From Lanius collurio (Eukaryota; Chordata; Aves; Passeriformes; Laniidae): a stretch of DNA of 64,000 nt. Position 1 is the first letter of the stretch; each line of letters begins with the position of its first letter. A program made the position numbers and the translations under genes. Location of the stretch: NCBI GenBank assembly GCA_020086605.1, contig JACBWW010000015.1, positions 10,761,511-10,825,510 on the forward strand, read 5' to 3'. Below, piece after piece: positions 23,928 through 36,849 of this stretch. Below the pieces are notes generated by a model. That model was not told where the DNA came from and made no database searches. It saw only the letters and a program-made list of their open reading frames with translations.

Positions 23928-26900
23928 AACATTTTCCTCAAACAAAGAATGAGAATCCTGTACCTCTGAAACGTGGAATGTACTTTTTGTATGTAAGTTC
24001 ACAAAAAATGTCCTCTATTTTAATGTCTACTGCAGCAGAATCACACACTTAATTACATGTCTTAAATGAACTTTTAAAATCAGTCTATTAGGCACTCAAG
24101 CACTTACCTGATCATACTCTGAGTCTTATTTAGTGCATTTTTTATTGCTGGAGCAGGATTTTTCTTCAAAAATAAACAGATGTGTTACCTCAGCCATAGG
24201 GGCTAAAAACCATCAATTTTCTCTTTCAGTCCAGAATGTATACAACCTATTTTAAAACATTCAGTTCTTCTAGCTTTATCCTCTTTTCACATGCTCAACT
24301 GAACATCAAAGGGAACAGAGGCACTGAACCAACCTGGCAATTATTATACTCATTTACTCCTATGGTTAACCACATAAACCTGTTTATGTATCTGCCTGGC
24401 CCACCTTCAAGGAATTAGTCAGTGATTGCTCAGAGACCTGACAACAAGCCAACAAGAATAAAATGGTTTTTTTGGAGTTTTTCAACCAAAAATATTTATG
24501 TCTGTGATATATACAGCGTGCTGAATTGAACACATATATCTTCATTCAGAATATGCTGGGACATTCCTTCATTTTCCAGCCTAAAATACTCTTTCTGCTT
24601 ATGGACTGAACTCTATGCAAAATAAGTCACTGATTTAAAAAGAAAAATATCACCAAATGTGTTGTGACAAATGTAACTGTAATATCCAGCTACAAACCTT
24701 ATTCTGATTTTTAGATGACCAGACCATTTTTCGCCAGCCCAAGGGCAACAAGAACTTTCTGTCTTGCACTTGTCATTTCAATGTGCTTGATAAATTGGAC
24801 TGGACAGTAACAAGAAGCTGGAGCCTTTGGAATTTGGCTCTATGATAACTTCTTATACAGTAGGAGAGTCAAATAGTTGACATTTTTGCAGACATATATC
24901 ATAAGAAAAAATAGATCTATTTTCAACATGACAACAACTGCATCAGTGTTGCTTCATATAAACACAACTTCAAGAACAGTGATATGACTGTAACCTTGAG
25001 GCATTGTAAGTTTTGTTTCACAGAAAAAAGACTTGTTTTCTCTTTCACAAAAGAAACAATGAGTTTTTAAACTGGAAATAAATCTGTACTGTAATAAGAA
25101 TATGGACCCCATTCTTTTCTATAGGTTTTCTGTAGCAGATGAGACATAGTAGCAATTTAGGACATCTATATGTGAATATGCATGTTATTTCTATTCTGTT
25201 ACAAAAGTGACCAGAATACCACAGTAAATCATTTAAATGTGAGTGATTCCATTAAAAATTTGTCATTCTCAAAACCTAGAAAGTAAATAATTTTCTTCAG
25301 CTGTAGATATTGTTACTGCTTTTGAGAACACTTGATATCCATGCTTTCTAGCCTTTAAGCAGATGCCATTGGTCCAAGACAACCATCTCATCTATTTCTT
25401 GACTCTTAATAAGTTATCTGCCTGCAGTAAGTTTTTCCTTTGTCATTGTTGATCTGATGCAGGCCAGAGGGATGCTGTTTAGCCTGGATCCTTTGAAGTA
25501 ACTGGAAATAGGCTCTGATGGGATTTGCATCAAAGACAAGGAATATTCACCTCACAATAATTTAAAAATCCCAATGATATAACACATTTACATGGTAATG
25601 TAGTTCTACTACATGTAAAATCTGAATGTTTTATGTTTTCCTAAAATTTTGATTTCAACTACATTTTTCAATAAATTCTCATTTAAAATATCTTTTCAGA
25701 GTCTCTTTCAGTTTTATTGGAGTTTTTTTTTACCATTTGAAATGTCAGGTAGATCTGTCTTTTTTTCTAAAATTTATTTTGATGTATAAAACTTTATTTA
25801 TAAGTTTTCAAAAAAAGTAGCAAAACAGTTCTCATGTCCAAAAAGTACCTGCAAGAGATAACAAATATTTTCTATACAAATATCATATTCTTCTATATGC
25901 AGGGGTTTTTTTTTTTCCCACTGCTCCAATTTAATCTTCTATATTTGTTATTGATTGTTCTTTCTATTTCATATTCCGTGAGTACAGACACTTAGATTTT
26001 TGTTCATTTCTTTTTTAAACTACAAAACAAAAAGAAAGTTCACTCTTAAGCAAATATAGCTAAACAAGAAATCATCTGGACTATTTTCACATCTAATCTA
26101 TAACAGTGGAAAAATTAGCCTCCAATGAAACCAGAGCATTGCCTTCCCAACCAAAGACATGGAAGGAGAAAAAAAATTACCCAAAACTGAGAGAATTTTA
26201 AGTTGCATAATCTCTTTATTAGTGGATATGAACAAAGATTCCAATCATAATTTGAAAAATAGAAATTACTCAACTTAAATAAAAGAGATGCATTTTCATT
26301 CTGGGAAATACTGTATGCACAGAAATATACCATTATTTAATAATTAATTTCAAAATTAATATGGATTGACATTCTGATGGACAACTTCTTTAAGTATCAT
26401 CCCTCAAATTGACTTCTTTCAGTGACAGACAGTTTTTCTGTCACTTTAAATAACTGTAGTAGGGGGATATTATTTACCTGTACTAATTACAAAATACCCA
26501 TTTTAAATCTGACTGTCAAACTGTATGGAATATTCTGCTCTTCATTTTACCAGTGTGTAGACAGATGAATAATGGCTTCTCAGTCCCACTCCCTTTAAAT
26601 ATGTAGCAATATTAACCCTTTTAGACACAGCCCTATATTGTAGTTTTCTTTAATTTACTTATCTTAAAAATTCCCAGAATTTTCTCAGTGTTGCAACTTT
26701 CCTCACTCTAAATTCTTCAGTGTTCCTTATTCTTAAATGCTTCACTTTGCATTTGTGCATATTACCACATTTCTACTTTGTTAATGTGTCAAAGTCAATC
26801 TAGAGTTGGGCAATTGCACATGATCCAGCTAATTCAAAATTTGCCATTTTTCCAACTTTCTGGAGTGTCACTGTTAGTCCAAGAGATCTTTGAAAAGAAA

Positions 26901-29900
26901 ATTAGGATGGTAAACGTGACCTCAGTGGGTTAGGAAGTCAAGTAATTTTCTAGGAAGACATAAAAGACCTGAAAAATACTCCAAGTCATCATCTGAGGCT
27001 CCTTCTGATGATGTTTTTGGCAGATGGAGTAGGAGTCAGCTTTATTCTTCTTTCTGTTTTAAGCTCTACTGCTCTGTGCTCTATGCACTGGTGAGACAAA
27101 CCAAGTAATTTTTCAAATGCCCCCTGCCTTAAATATGAAGCATCTTTCTCCTCCTTTCTCAGGGTGTATTCTCTGTTGTTAAAGTCTTTTTCACATTCAA
27201 GAACTGTTTGTCTGGGTTTTGTTTGTTTGGAATTTCTTTCCCAAGTTTTCTTTTTTTTTGTTTAGCATGGATCTAATCTGCCTCTCTTCAGGACTGGTTA
27301 GGTCTACTTACTGTTAGAGCCAAATTAACCTGACAAGTTGTCTTACATGATTCTCATTCTACCACTTACAATAAAAAACAACTTGAATTTATGAAGACTT
27401 CTCATCTTTTTGTACCACTTAAAAAAAATCATTAAAACCTCTGTTGAAGGAAGGGGTTTTGCTGAAAAGATTGAGTACAAGAACTTCCAACTACCATTAC
27501 TTCAATCAAATCACAGAGACCTAAAACATTACTATCATGTAAGTTGCTTTAGGGTAGACACAACTCCAACACTGTAACCATGCTCCTGAAAATAGGAATA
27601 ACTGGTTATTACCTTCTAATACCTTGCATCTATCTTGCATCTTTAAATCAATATTTACAAGTGAGACAAAGTATTCATTAAATAATTGTTCTGCAACTAG
27701 TGTTGACCAACATATATATCTGAATAGCAGTCTTTTCCTTTCTAGACTAAATGCAAATTTTAGTCTTTCTATCTGACCTTGCTGGCACCTCTAGCACAGG
27801 GCTATTTATGAGGTCAAAACAGAAAACTGTATAAAAAAGAAAAAGATAAAAAAACCCTACAACAACAAAATAATATGCACTTTTAAATTTGGCTTCGTTT
27901 CTTTGACCATCCACCCTCCAAAATGAAATGAAGTATATCATTAAATATCTAAAGCATGAATTTAACCCCAGATGACAGACTTTACATATATTCATTTTGA
28001 TGATTTTCAAAAGAAGTTTGAAGTTTTCCCTTTCTGTCTTCAAACAAAAAAACTCACCAAAAAACCTCACCTCACTTACTAAGCAATGCTACATCAAACA
28101 TAGAGCTGAAACTATACTTATTTTATCCTAGACTTTTTTACCTTCCTTTCTAGCATTCCTTAGAGTAAAGCATCCCATCTGTGGTAAATATTACTCAGGC
28201 ATGGATCTGCAATACATTTTGCACTTTGATATTCATAAGCATACATTTCCTTCCAAGTCAAAGACATTTATCACAGTTTGACTGGCACATTTTCTAGAAC
28301 AAACATGCTATACATTTGGCTTTCTTTCCCACTGTTAACTTTTGCTTGTCAGTAGATTATAGTCCTTTTTTCTTTATATTTGTGGGGGGGGTTTTCCAAT
28401 TATTTGTGTATCCTTAGACATATCTACTGCAAACTACTAGTCCAGTTCTTTTGCTTATTTTCTTCGGATGAAAATGTGAATCAAATTCTATATCTTTATT
28501 CCAATAATTCAGTACTTCTTCAAAGAGCATCAAAGCTCTCTTTGATCAAATGGAAAATGATCAAAGGCTAAGCTTGTTAGGAAAAAAAAGCCTACACAAA
28601 GTGGAGATTCTAGTGCTTTTTTTCACTTTTATCTTAGCTCCCTGCTTTGATTATGCATTTTATTGTACGAAGAAGGTTGATGGTAGAATAAAGTAAAACA
28701 GAAATTGAGGTCCAATGGAGGTGTAAGTATTACTGAAGTGCTTGACTGCTTCATGCTCTTGTTTTCAGTGCAATGCTAGCTTCAGAAACAGGAAGAGTTA
28801 TATCTCATTGAGAACTCCATTCTCATGTACCTACATAAGTTTCCACCTCAGGTTAAATAGGACTTTAAATTCAAAAAGGATCTGCCAGCAGGAAAATAGT
28901 GACAGCTGCATGTTCCTGATTAACCTAGTACTGCACTGGAGTACTCCAAGAGGCTGATAAAACTGTGTTCTGTTACCAACTGAGCCAGCTGCTCTAGTTC
29001 TATGTGTATCTTTGCACTGTGATCACTTGCACAGCAACTAAGGTGACTTGAGATGCTAATTCAAATATAGATAGTTTGTGTTAGTACTGAACTGGAGATA
29101 GCTATGACACTGATAATGAATAAGAAGTTGGGGAGGGGATATTGTTATTTTCACTAATTTCCTAATATTTACTTGGTCCAGAATTAGACCTCCTATTTTT
29201 TCTAAATTTACCTGAAACCAAAATTTTCATCATATGAACTACACACAGTGCCTGAATGTATATGCTACAAGGAACATTGCAGGAGAGGATTAAAAGAATC
29301 CCTTTAAAATCATAATATCATTATATTTTTCAAGTGTAAGAATTTAACTTTCAGCCTTGGTTTAAGCTTGTATATACTTGCCACCTGTATCTGTATGCTT
29401 TCTTACTACATTTTTATTAATTAAACCTTAAATACAGAAATGGAATATTTATGTATTTCAGGGATATGTGTCAAAACAAAGCCTTCAGACAGGCTCAATA
29501 GCATTCTCAGAATTAAATGGAAATAAGAAAACACTTAATTTGTAAATCTTTATAATATTTATGAAATTTAATTCTTAACAGATATTACCCACAAAATCAA
29601 AAATTCAGTCAATCCAGGTATTCAAAAAGAATCAGAAAAGAAAAATCTTTATCTTTACATTCTTTATTTACACTTAGCATAGAAATTCCCATTTCCTTAC
29701 TCCTCTCGTCACTTTTCCTCTCACAGTTTAACACCCCTTATCTCCAAACCTCATACCTGTATCTATTCAGCCCTTTTAAATCCTGTACATTCACATTTTA
29801 CCACCTTGACCACCCCTTTAACAGCCATCATAGAACTGACTAATTATATCCTGGGACATACATCAGTAGGAAACAGTGAATAAAACCAGATAGGTTTATA

Positions 29901-30009
29901 GATATACTATTGGAAATAGACATTTGCAAGGAGAATTCAGACTGTTTTCTCAGAGGTGAAAAGCAAATTGAACTCATCACAGCTTACAAGTGCACTTACA
30001 GAAATAAAA
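23928..30009. other. Non-coding stretch, no gene seen
   Basis: About 6 kb of AT-rich sequence with frequent short homopolymer runs (for example T runs near 25723 and 25909). The longest open frame is 107 codons on the minus strand at 27747-28070, hydrophobic with no recognised domain. A 9-bp perfect inverted repeat with a 7-base loop lies at 26421-26445. No gene or repeat family could be supported. Confidence 0.65.
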
Positions 30010-30170
30010 GACTGGCAGTTAATCCAGCAAAGGAGGTGTACCAAAGAGAGGATTAATGACTGGAAGCTCTAATTAGAAAAACTCAAATTGAAAATTAAGC
30101 AGAAATTATTAACCATGTTTTGTATGATTCACTGCTGTAATGTATCATCGAGGAAATTTATTATTACTCA
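30010..30170 (+). mobile_element. Possible very old CR1 3' ORF2 scrap
   Basis: From about 30055 the plus strand reads NDWKL followed by LEKLKLKIKQKLLTM. This resembles the C-terminal block (DWKLELDKFKLEIRRKFLTV) of older CR1 lineages such as those shared with turtles and crocodilians. The DNA AACTCAAATTGAAAATTAAG is similarly close. Similarity then fades; a GATTCACTGCTGTAATG stretch could be the decayed 'HWN.L' part. The fragment is short, so the match rests on one block. It precedes, and seems separate from, the longer relic that starts about 160 bp downstream. Confidence 0.4.
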
Positions 30171-30334
30171 GTTCTGAACATCTTCTCACTACAGCTACTA
30201 ACTACTTTTTGAGAAAACAGCCTCAATCTAGCCATACTAGTTTTTGGAAAAATTCAGGGATGACTGGTTGATACGTGAAATACTGTAATATACAGAAGTC
30301 TACTAAATGTATTCATAGGTAGAAAAACCTCAGG

Positions 30335-31680
30335 GAAAGTGTTAATTTGGCAATAAGTGAAGGAAAAAAAAAGTGACAGGGGATGTTGAGAGAGCTGAAA
30401 TGCTTCTTTTACATTTTTGCATCAGTCTTCATAAAAACAGTTAAATGGAAGCATGTAACTACCTGATACTAATTAAGGCTAATAAAGAAAGTAGTATGGT
30501 GTCAGCCCAGAAAAGGGAAGGAAAAGTTTACAAGGTAATGTCTACATTACATATTTTCAAACCCTTGAGACTTGATGGACTTCTTCCTGAGATATTTAAC
30601 TATGATCTGAAAACTCACAGAATCATTTTTGAATTTGTGAAATCATCAAGGAGGAGTTAAAAACCAAAAGAGTGGAAATTAATAGAAATAATATTAGTAA
30701 ATGTAGTAAGTATAGAGTTTATAGGAAAAAAAAACCAAACTACAAAGCAAGAAAAATGAAACATAAATGAAAAAGAAATATAACCAACCTGTGCTTAGTT
30801 CCAAGAAAAATCTGAGCAAACTATTTACAAATCTCCTACAGAGGTAATAAAGATCATACACTTCAATGTCATAATATAGGCCCATAAGAAGCCAGAAAGC
30901 TCAAATTGATTCATTGCTAGATGGTAGGTGCAAAACAACTTGTATAATCATGGATAACTGTAACCAGAGAGCAGTTAGCATAATGAAATTCAGAAGGCTT
31001 GGGGGGATGTACAGAAGCCTATACTTAGGATCCATTCAATGGCTTCATTAATGACATGGACAGTGGGGCAGAGGATGCTGACTGAACCTGCACTAAGGTA
31101 AGGGAGATGGTATCTAAATTGCAGGACAATGTACAGGTGAAAAAACAGAAATTTGTGCAAGATATTATTATAATTGTCCAACAGCAGCCAAATAGATATG
31201 TGATAAAGGGAACAGGATACAAAAGAACCACCTAGGTAGCAGATGTGTGTCTAAATACCTGTTCCCTGCTCTAATTATCAGGAGTACAGCCTTCATGAAT
31301 TGAGCAGCCTTGGTTACTGCAGTCCAAGAAAGATGGGAATTAACTGGACACATCTTAGAGAGATGATCAATAGATGGTCAGAGGTATAGAAAACATGGAA
31401 AGACAAGACTGGACATTTTTTTAACATAAAAACAAAACTGAATGTGAATGTGGGATAGACTTTAATTCTGTTAAAAGCTGTGGAAGAAAGGGAAAAGTTA
31501 TTCCTGCATTACAGTGACATACAGGACAAGAATAAACAGGCCTCACAGTAGAAAAGGCAAGATATTAGGAAAAAATTTAGATTAGAAGGACTGATCTGAT
31601 GGTGCAGGTTGACCAGCAAACTAATGGAATTTTCACTATTGGATCAATTACAGGCTAGGTATCAGCAGAAAATAATATTG
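30335..31680 (+). mobile_element. CR1 LINE, long ancient ORF2 relic (linker, RT and C-terminus)
   Basis: A strongly decayed plus-strand CR1 copy recognisable only at protein level. From about 30370, KKVTGDVERAEML matches LVTGDVEKAEVL, and a shifted frame gives FFYIFASVFIKT (consensus FFASVFTSKT). At about 30535-30640 STLHIFKPLRLDGLLPEIFN and then HRIIFEF match S.LN.HKSMGPDGLHPRVL and PLSIIFE, the start of the RT domain. At about 31020-31075 GSIQWLH/FNGFINDMDSGAED matches GPVLFN.FINDMDSGIED. The FADD catalytic block is not recognisable. At about 31500-31580 LFLHYSDIQDKNKQASQ followed by DIRKKF matches the C-terminal block LFSVVPSDRTRGNG...DIRKKF. Stops and frameshifts throughout, no clear 3' tail. 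It is one of the oldest copies in the window. Confidence 0.85.
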
Positions 31681-34600
31681 TCAATATAGGTGAAACCGAT
31701 ACAGCTGATGTAGCTGATACAAGTGATAAACTATGAAAAAAACTTCATAATACATGGGAGGATAATGTTGCAGAGGTAGAGTCCATGAAATGCATGTAAG
31801 CTTCTATAATAAGTGCAGAATTTGGCCTCCTTTGGCAAGCCAAGTGCCATTCTTTCAAACTTCTACAGCAGGTAGAGTAACATACCTGATTTTCATATGA
31901 CATTTCCACAGAACAGGAACTTTAAACCTATAAATTCATATTAAAATACTTGGAAGAAAAGACATCCATAGGGTTTGGTTTCCTAAAGCACTGAATCCAC
32001 TCATCTATACTTTATTAACTGAAAATAATTTGGTTTAAAACAGTCCACTTCATTAAAAATCTGGTTTGGAATCACTATTCAATAAACCATAATTTGAGAA
32101 TTCTTAATAAAACCAGGAAAGTTTGACTTTGAAATTCCAAGTACCAAAAACATAAAGAGTTTATTATGCTTTCCTCAAAGTTTTTTGCTGAAGAATTAAA
32201 AGACTTGCAAAATTGTGTATGCATTAACTACTTGACACAAACCAATTCACTATGATTGAAGAGATATTCTGTGGGGATTTGCATTAAAAATGCAAATAAG
32301 ATGAAAAAGGTGTGCAAAGAAGATTAAATGATGACCAAGTGATTTTTTTCCAAGCACATACTTGACAATCTAGCAAACTCAATTATTCCTCCCAATCCAC
32401 ATTTCATACTTATATACACATAAAACCCATTGTCTAGTGCCCTCAATGGTTTTCAAAGTTGTTATTTACAGATTTTCAAGTTGACAGTAATGTAGCCATA
32501 ACTTTTGTTGGACTTCAGTTCATTAGTCTGTTCCTCCCTATGGTAATTTCATTATGTCTTCAACCTGCGTTTTAACTCCCACTGCTACGATTAGTCGCAA
32601 AATTTAAAGCTACCAGATTGCAAAGTTATGCTACCTACTACCTACTACCCAAGGGTAATTTAACCATTAATTACTGTAGCACCAGCTAACATTCCTCCCA
32701 TCTAGTGAACAAGATCCTTAGAGCTCATAAACTTTCCTATATTCCTAGGTGAGTACTTTGTTGATCCAAGTCTGAATGTCCACACTAATCTCACCATGAA
32801 TAACAGACTTTAAATGCACCCTTAAAATTACCCAGTAATTTTGATTGAAATAAAACAAAAATGGGAGCGCTGGAATAAAAAAACAGCATGGAAAGTTGAC
32901 ACAGAGAGCAAGACCTCCATGATTCTGGCTGGTTTTATTTGGCTGCATTTGTCCATTGATGAAAAGCCTGAAGGGGCCATGTACTGAATAAACACAAACA
33001 TAAATTCTGCTCTTGAATTGAGTGGGACTATACTCATAGAGCATAGGTCTCTGAGAATTGGATCTTTCAGCAGTCAAAGGTAGGGGAAATAATGGGAAAG
33101 CCGTGTTCTGATGTCACTGTTCATCACCAACACACACATGAAGCTTGGGGAGAGGGGGGCTGAGAGGTGCTGGTGACTTGGCTTTAAATACTTTGTCATC
33201 TTGTAGGGTTCACAGTCCCACACGACCCGTCTCAACTCTTCGGTTTATAGAGAGAAAGTCTGGGAACAGGAAACAGAAAACCAGTGTCAGGCTGATCAAG
33301 AGGAAGTGATGAGTGAGAAAGGGTCTTATATCTCTTGAGATACCTTAATCAGGACACTAATCAGTTGCAACTGTTTCTACAAAGAAATGTAGGCTTTCTT
33401 CCCAGCCACTAACGTGCTCCTTGAACAAAGAACCTCATGCATTGCTTAGGTTTTTTTAATTCTAAGATATTCTTTCCTGAAGCATATCATTTTCTTTTAA
33501 GGGATTTCCTCCATGTGTGTGTATATATAAATATTTACTTATTTGTTTATTTATATATAGTTTTGTCAGTTTTGTTTTGTTTGAATACCTGCCACTCCAT
33601 TAGCGACTTTTTGAATTACCACACTGGGCATCAGAGGGCCTAGTGGAGCACTACTTTTGCAGCACACAGTAGTCCAAGAGAGGAAAGGGGAGAAGTGCAT
33701 GGAATATGCTGGTAAGCACCGTTTACAATAACATTAGTGTCTATTTTAATCACAAAATTAAAACACAGTTTCATATTGACTACTATGAAGAAAATCAGCT
33801 GTGTCCCAACAACACAAGCAGTCATGGAATTTTAGGTTAGTTTCTCCTGCTTCAATGACTGGCAGGAAAATACTTCTTATTTCAAGAATTACATTGATGC
33901 AGGGACCTTGGTTCTTACTTTCTCTACTTCTCTTTCTTTCTCTTACACCTTCTTTATTTTTAAATCCTCAGAACTTAGCTTGGCATTTGCAGAGCCAGCA
34001 GAAGCACATAATGTATTGTTTAGATATTGATGATGTTGCAGCAAACACACTATTAAACTCATAGTAGACATAAACTCAAGAGAGTTGTGATCTTTCCATT
34101 GTTTCTGTGACAGTAGCATCACACCTAATTTCATCTATATAAATTGTTTTCTTTCCTTTTTGATAGAAATGAAATCTTGCATTTGTTTCAAGGTAATATA
34201 TTTCTTCTACCAAATTCCCCATTACCTATATCTTTCTTTCTTCCTTCCTCTATTGTATACAGTGTATATTGTATAAGTAAAACCCAAAACTCTTCATAGG
34301 TTGATTACCCAATATAGATTATGAATGCTTCATAGTTTGTACTAATAGATCTTGATTTCATACAAAGGAAAAACATGTTGGGTGATGATGAAGAGGGCAC
34401 TTCCCCCTAATCACATTAGAGGGGTGTTTGTTAAAAACAGATGAGAGTGAAAATTTTCTTTACACAATGGAAAATGGAAAACAAGGTTCATGCTCTCCAG
34501 ATAACCTGAGCCCAAGGTGTTTTCTCTATTTAGGGACTGAAGTTATTCTTGATTGCCAAAGCAGAACTAAAGTATCTAACTGCAAGGAAGATGCAAAGGA

Positions 34601-36134
34601 CATAATTTCTTTACAGTAGAAGAAGAGAAGACTACTAAGAACCTAAGTTACACTATACAGAACTCACTTATACACTACCACAGAACATCTAATTTGTCAT
34701 AAAACAACTCCCTGCCTTGTGTTTTATTTCACAATTTTTGTTTTCTTTAAAATTAGTGGCTCCTGTACGAGGCCATTCATTCAGGCCAGTCTGTAGCTTG
34801 GTGTCACTTGAGAGAAATTTATTTTTCATCCTGTCCCAATAGTGTTGTTTTCTATTTGACTGTCCATTAGCATTTACATTCTCTCTGTAAGGATTTTTTT
34901 TGTTCTTCTTTTAGAACTTGACTGGGACATTTTTATGGAGTTTATGTAGCTTTTATCTCAAGGAATATGTTCTAATTTATATTGTGCTTATTCTGTTGCT
35001 GACATTTGGTGACATTTTCTCTTTTGTTGACAGCTTTGTACTTCATTAAAAAGTAGGCTGCTCAAGTGAAGGTGTTTAATTTGCTTTGCCCAGCCTTTAC
35101 CATACCCAGCACATAAAGTACTCTTCTTTCTTCATTCCTGCATTAGCTTTCCTCTCTGATTGTTTCTTTTCTGCACTTTGCTTTTCTCTTCTGCACTTTG
35201 CTTTTTCTCTTGCCCTCTTTGTGAAGTATTTTTTCTTTGGTCAATGGTTGAATCTCTCTTTACTAAATTTTTTTAAATAGTTCAACATTATAGCAGAACA
35301 TTTTGTAGTTATTTACTTTGAAGCTGTAGGCAAGTAAAGCTTACAACAGTATGATTTGCAAGTTCCTGTCATAAAAGGTCAAACACACAGTCTCTCAGTC
35401 TTTTCGTTTCTCTTGCTAACATGCCAGAACTGTGATTACTAATCCTTACAAAATTCTTACTGCCCTGACTAAAATCCAAGATATTTTTTTTTTCTAATAG
35501 CTGCCACAAAGGTGAGCTAGAAGAACTGGACTTTTATGCCAAAATGTTTGTGACTAGACCTGCAGCTTCACTGCTAATGGCAGGAAATAAAAAATACTAC
35601 CAAAGAGCTTTCAGGCAGAGATAAATGAACTACCTCACAGTCACCAGAGATTAAACACCTGCCAAACTGCAAATAGCATTGTCTTACAACTGTGGGATCA
35701 TAAACAATGGATGTTTATAACAGCATTCTAAAGAGTCTTAAAGTTTGAGAATTAAACATTAAAAGTAACTGACTAGTTGCATGGCAGTTATTGAAAATTA
35801 GAAGTTTTAAGGTTAAGTTTTCCAGAGGTGATATACTTTTTCTTTTTAATCAGAGCTAGAGTTCAGAATTATTTTGGTGGGGAGAGGGGAGATGGCAATT
35901 TAAATTAGCAGTGCTAAGGAGTAAAAGAAATTATGTTTTCTGAAAGCAAAGACTTAGCAATACAGCTGGTATTCTAGGCCATGTATTTTAATTTTTAACC
36001 AATGATTTTGCAGTTTCAACTTTCATACTCAATTCAGAGCAAGTGGTCTCTTGTGACATATATCAGAGAAAAATAAAAAAATTTAGAAAGTAACTAGATT
36101 TCCTACACAATTAAAGTTTCACAAAATTTTCCAA
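31681..36134. other. Non-coding stretch, no gene seen
   Basis: About 4.5 kb. It contains a two-copy 20-bp-period duplication at 35171-35211 and a slightly CpG-richer patch at about 33090-33330. Open frames stay under 111 codons and lack motifs. A splice-acceptor-like T tract followed by a donor-like GGTGAGC at 35480-35517 is noted in the findings. Confidence 0.65.
35171..35211. repeat. Two-copy tandem duplication, 20-bp period
   Basis: CTGCACTTTGCTTTTCTCTT at 35171-35190 is repeated at 35191-35211 with one extra T. Simple slippage-type duplication in a pyrimidine-rich context. Confidence 0.93.
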
Positions 36135-36138
36135 CTCT

Positions 36139-36849
36139 TGTCAAGGTGGCAGGCAGGTGGGACTGTAGGGGGCCCTGTAGCAGGAGCCAGGGGGTGCTCA
36201 GTGCCAGACACAATCAGGGGCAATCAGCTCCAAAGGACAGGACACAAGCGAACACATCAGCCAAGGTGATGACACCTCCACAAAAACATATTTTAAAAAA
36301 TTCATAAAATTGCAGACAGAGAGAGGAGGAGGGGAAAAAAGGAGTGAGAAACAATAGAGATGGAATTGAAGTCAGAGCCATGGAAAAACTGATATTTCCC
36401 CTGAAGCTTGTGAATGGTCCATGCTGGAGCACAGAAGTGTGAGGAGGAAGAAGCAGCACAGAAGAGCAAAGAAACTGCCAGGTACTGACTGTAAACTCCT
36501 GCAACACTTGGAGCAGGGTTACAAGAGTCAGAAATGGAAGAATGATTTAGAGCATAGAAAGGGGGCAGGGCAGAGTTGGAGGGAAAGATGTTTAAATATT
36601 TGTCTTCCTGATTTCCACTACCCAAATTAATAAATGCCTGTTTTAATTAGGAGTATATGACTTTTTTTTTTCCCAGTTGAGCCTCTTTTGCTTGTGACAG
36701 TAACTGGTAAGCAATCTCCGTGCCTTTATTCTGACCCATGAACTTTCTCCCTATTGTTTTTCTTCTTTTGTCCCCTCTACCCTGTTGAGGAGAGGGAGTG
36801 AGCAAACAGCCAGGTAGGTGTTTGACTGTTAGCCAGGGTCAACCCACCA
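36139..36849 (+). mobile_element. Solo LTR of an endogenous retrovirus (ERVL-like), flanked by CTCT
   Basis: A single long terminal repeat of about 711 bp, opening TGTCAAGG and closing CAACCCACCA. Immediately outside lie identical CTCT copies (36135-36138 and 36850-36853; five bases, ACTCT, if the terminal A is shared), fitting an integrase target duplication. Inside, GCCATGGAAAAACTGATATT, GTGAATGGTCCATGCTGGAG, GTGACAGTAACTGGTAAG and the ending GTTAGCCAGGGTCAACCCAC match from memory a class of long avian ERVL LTRs. A polyadenylation signal AATAAA lies at 36629-36634. No internal gag, pol or env and no partner LTR are nearby, so it is a solo LTR left by recombination between the two LTRs of a provirus. 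The family name needs a library search. Confidence 0.85.
36629..36634 (+). other. LTR polyadenylation signal AATAAA
   Basis: Canonical hexamer in the expected R-region position of the LTR, followed by T-rich and GT-rich sequence. Whether it is used is unknown. Confidence 0.55.

Noticed and set aside
26421..26445. 9-bp inverted repeat with 7-base loop as a terminator or miRNA hairpin
   Set aside because: The stem is too short for a miRNA precursor and stem-loop terminators are not relevant in a vertebrate genome; expected by chance in 64 kb.
36302..36625. Open frames of 97 and 107 codons on the minus strand
   Set aside because: They lie antisense inside the solo LTR and reflect its composition, not a gene.
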